Shown piece by piece: positions 6,748 to 7,844 of a stretch of 7,844 bases of DNA (the stretch's first letter is position 1; each line of letters starts with the position of its first letter). The stretch spans positions 1-7,844 of the forward strand of contig JAJBVQ010000043.1 in assembly GCA_020859745.1 (NCBI GenBank), in the 5' to 3' direction. Origin of the DNA: Rikenellaceae bacterium (lineage in GTDB: Bacteria; Bacteroidota; Bacteroidia; Bacteroidales; Rikenellaceae). The notes below the pieces were generated by a model. The model was not told where the DNA came from, did not search any database, and saw nothing but the letters and a program-made list of their open reading frames with translations. A program made the translations under genes and the position numbers.

Positions 6748-7680
6748 ATGACCGTGCGCTCCTTATATATAGCTTTGATTGCAGCCGCCCTTCTTCTGGG
6801 AACGGCGGCCTGCGACCACAGCCCGGAGAAAAAGACGACCATCGCGGTGGTGCCGAAGGTGGACGACGCCTCAGTAGCTACGGCGAAAGCGGCGGCTTTG
6901 GCGGCGCGGGAGACGTACGACATCCGGGTACGCTGGGACGTGTCGCGGACTCCTACGGCTGAGTCGCAGGCCGAGCTGATCGAGAAGCTGGTGGCCGCCG
7001 GAGTGGACGGCATCCTGATCAGCTGCATCGACGCGGACGGGGTGCGCGACGCCATCGACAAAGCGATCCGGGCGGGGGTGAAAGTAGGAACTTTCGACTC
7101 GGATTGTCCGGGAAGCGGGCGCAGTTTCTACATCGGTTCGAACAACGATGCAGCGGGATTGCTGGCGGCAACGACTTTACTGGCGCTGTGCGCGGAAGCG
7201 GGGCGACCTGCGGATGGGATCGGGGTATTCGGGGGAGTGGTTGGGGACGCGGCGATGCAGGAGCGGCTGGAAAGTTTCCTGACGGCGGTGCCGGACACGG
7301 CGGCGACGCTGTGGTCGGGCGACAATGCCTCGACGGGAAAGACCCAGGTGACGGATTTCCTGACGGAGTACGCCGGGCTGCCGGTCAACGGGGTGGTATT
7401 CCTGTCGAGCACGGCGGTGATCGACGGACCGGGAGGTCTCGCGCGGCTGGACAGCCTGTGCCGTCCGGCGACGGACAATGAGGGCGCGGCGGCTGCGGCG
7501 GTCTTTTTCGACACGTCGGACGGGGTGCTGGATTATGTAACGGCTATGCCGCACTGCGCGGCGATCCGGCAGGATTTCGGGGCGATGGTGACGGGCGGCA
7601 TCGACCGCCTGCTGAAGGCGATCCGCAACGAGCCGTTCGGCGAAACGGTCACCTTTACACCGGTCGAGGCGGTCAGGTAA
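6748..7680 (+). CDS. Periplasmic-binding-protein-like lipoprotein (RbsB/LacI-type sugar-binding family)
   Basis: Predicted exported solute-binding protein of the type I fold used by ribose-, galactose- and related ABC importers and sensors (Peripla_BP_4-like). The 310-residue product starts with a lipoprotein signal: MTVRS, a hydrophobic stretch 6-21, then LGTAAC with C22 as the lipidated residue (Thr at -3 is not the favoured residue). The first lobe shows the family pattern: a strand TIAVVPKV (31-38), then QAELIEKLVAAGVDGILISCID, AIRAGVKVGTFDSD and FYIGSNNDAAG (127-137). The C-terminal lobe ends with a QDFGAMVTGGIDRLLKAI segment in the place where the family has its Q-D-[PF] hinge motif. 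Five further cysteines (93, 120, 148, 238, 270) are notable for an exported protein. It begins 4 bases after alaS with no room for a promoter, so cotranscription is likely. No permease or ATPase is adjacent, and the ligand is unknown. Confidence 0.85.
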   Translation: MTVRSLYIALIAAALLLGTAACDHSPEKKTTIAVVPKVDDASVATAKAAALAARETYDIRVRWDVSRTPTAESQAELIEKLVAAGVDGILISCIDADGVRDAIDKAIRAGVKVGTFDSDCPGSGRSFYIGSNNDAAGLLAATTLLALCAEAGRPADGIGVFGGVVGDAAMQERLESFLTAVPDTAATLWSGDNASTGKTQVTDFLTEYAGLPVNGVVFLSSTAVIDGPGGLARLDSLCRPATDNEGAAAAAVFFDTSDGVLDYVTAMPHCAAIRQDFGAMVTGGIDRLLKAIRNEPFGETVTFTPVEAVR

Positions 7681-7711
7681 TCGGTCGGTTTACCCATTGG
7701 AGGGTACTGTT

Positions 7712-7745
7712 CTCTTTGTAAACAAAGAGGCCTCGTTGGGGCTTT
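7712..7745 (+). terminator. Terminator-like hairpins after the alaS operon
   Basis: A perfect 7-bp stem CTCTTTG (7712-7718) / CAAAGAG (7723-7729) has a TAAA loop. It is followed directly by GCCTC-GTT-GGGGC (7730-7742), a 5-bp stem with one G-T pair, and then TTT. The position 31 bases after the stop codon fits a terminator for the alaS-lipoprotein transcript, but the T-run is only three bases. Confidence 0.45.
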
Positions 7746-7789
7746 CCGGGCTGTAACGACCCGCTGCGGCGGCGAGCAACGCGAGCCGC

Positions 7790-7821
7790 GCAGGCCGGAG
7801 CCACCCCCGGCGTAGGCCTGC
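7790..7821 (+). repeat. 7-bp stem / 18-nt loop hairpin, copy B
   Basis: GCAGGCC, then an 18-nt loop (GGAGCCACCCCCGGCGTA), then GGCCTGC. It has the same stem and loop lengths as the minus-strand element at 1766-1797. The loop is 14/18 identical and stem pairs 3 and 5 differ by compensated changes (G-C to A-T, and C-G to G-C). Both copies are preceded at some distance by GGGGCTTT (7738-7745 here). It is located downstream of the lipoprotein gene in the same sense. The rest of 7746-7844 is GC-rich with no gene visible, and the window ends before any next gene. Confidence 0.5.
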
Positions 7822-7844
7822 AACATCGCTTCGCTCGTTTTGGC

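Noticed and set aside
7746..7844. Possible tRNA or other known RNA in the GC-rich tail
   Set aside because: No cloverleaf, TTCGANNC T-loop or CCA-type acceptor end can be traced. Only the hairpin at 7790-7821 is supported.
1..7844. CRISPR array, insertion sequence, integrase, toxin-antitoxin or defence genes
   Set aside because: No regularly spaced identical repeats, transposase motifs or defence-family proteins are seen. All coding regions are accounted for by core-type genes.

Overview
The window looks like chromosomal housekeeping DNA from a GC-rich member of the Bacteroidota, most likely order Bacteroidales and perhaps an Alistipes/Rikenellaceae relative. The basis is the AlaS sequence type, the TAnnTTTG-type -7 boxes in the divergent intergenic region, mostly poor Shine-Dalgarno sequences, and a cobalamin- and 2,3-BPG-independent core gene set with high GC. 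The genus-level guess rests on GC content and general resemblance only.

Left half, all on the minus strand and read right to left: two tandem paralogous membrane-anchored M23 metallopeptidases (2968-3942 and 2031-2975) that overlap by 8 bases (ATGAGTAA). A 364-base GC-rich non-coding gap full of degenerate repeats and hairpins follows (1667-2030), then gpmI (143-1666), which ends at a long rho-independent-type hairpin (73-120). Right half, plus strand: alaS (4110-6743), followed after 4 bases by a gene for a periplasmic-binding-protein-like lipoprotein (6748-7680). A terminator-like hairpin (7712-7745) and another GC-rich non-coding stretch run to the window end.

The two transcription units diverge from a compact promoter region (3943-4109) in which both genes carry the same -7 box as an inverted pair (GCAAAATTA / TAATTTTGC). 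By function this is cell-wall hydrolysis (two M23 peptidases), glycolysis (GpmI), translation (AlaS) and one solute-binding lipoprotein of unknown ligand with no permease nearby.

I see no convincing new multi-gene system. The most unusual signal is non-coding. A hairpin with a 7-bp stem and an 18-nt loop occurs downstream of the M23 pair and again downstream of the binding-protein gene, each time in the sense of the preceding gene. The loop is 14/18 identical and two stem pairs have changed in a compensatory way. It sits among degenerate repeats, which suggests a dispersed structured 3'-UTR or intergenic element family.
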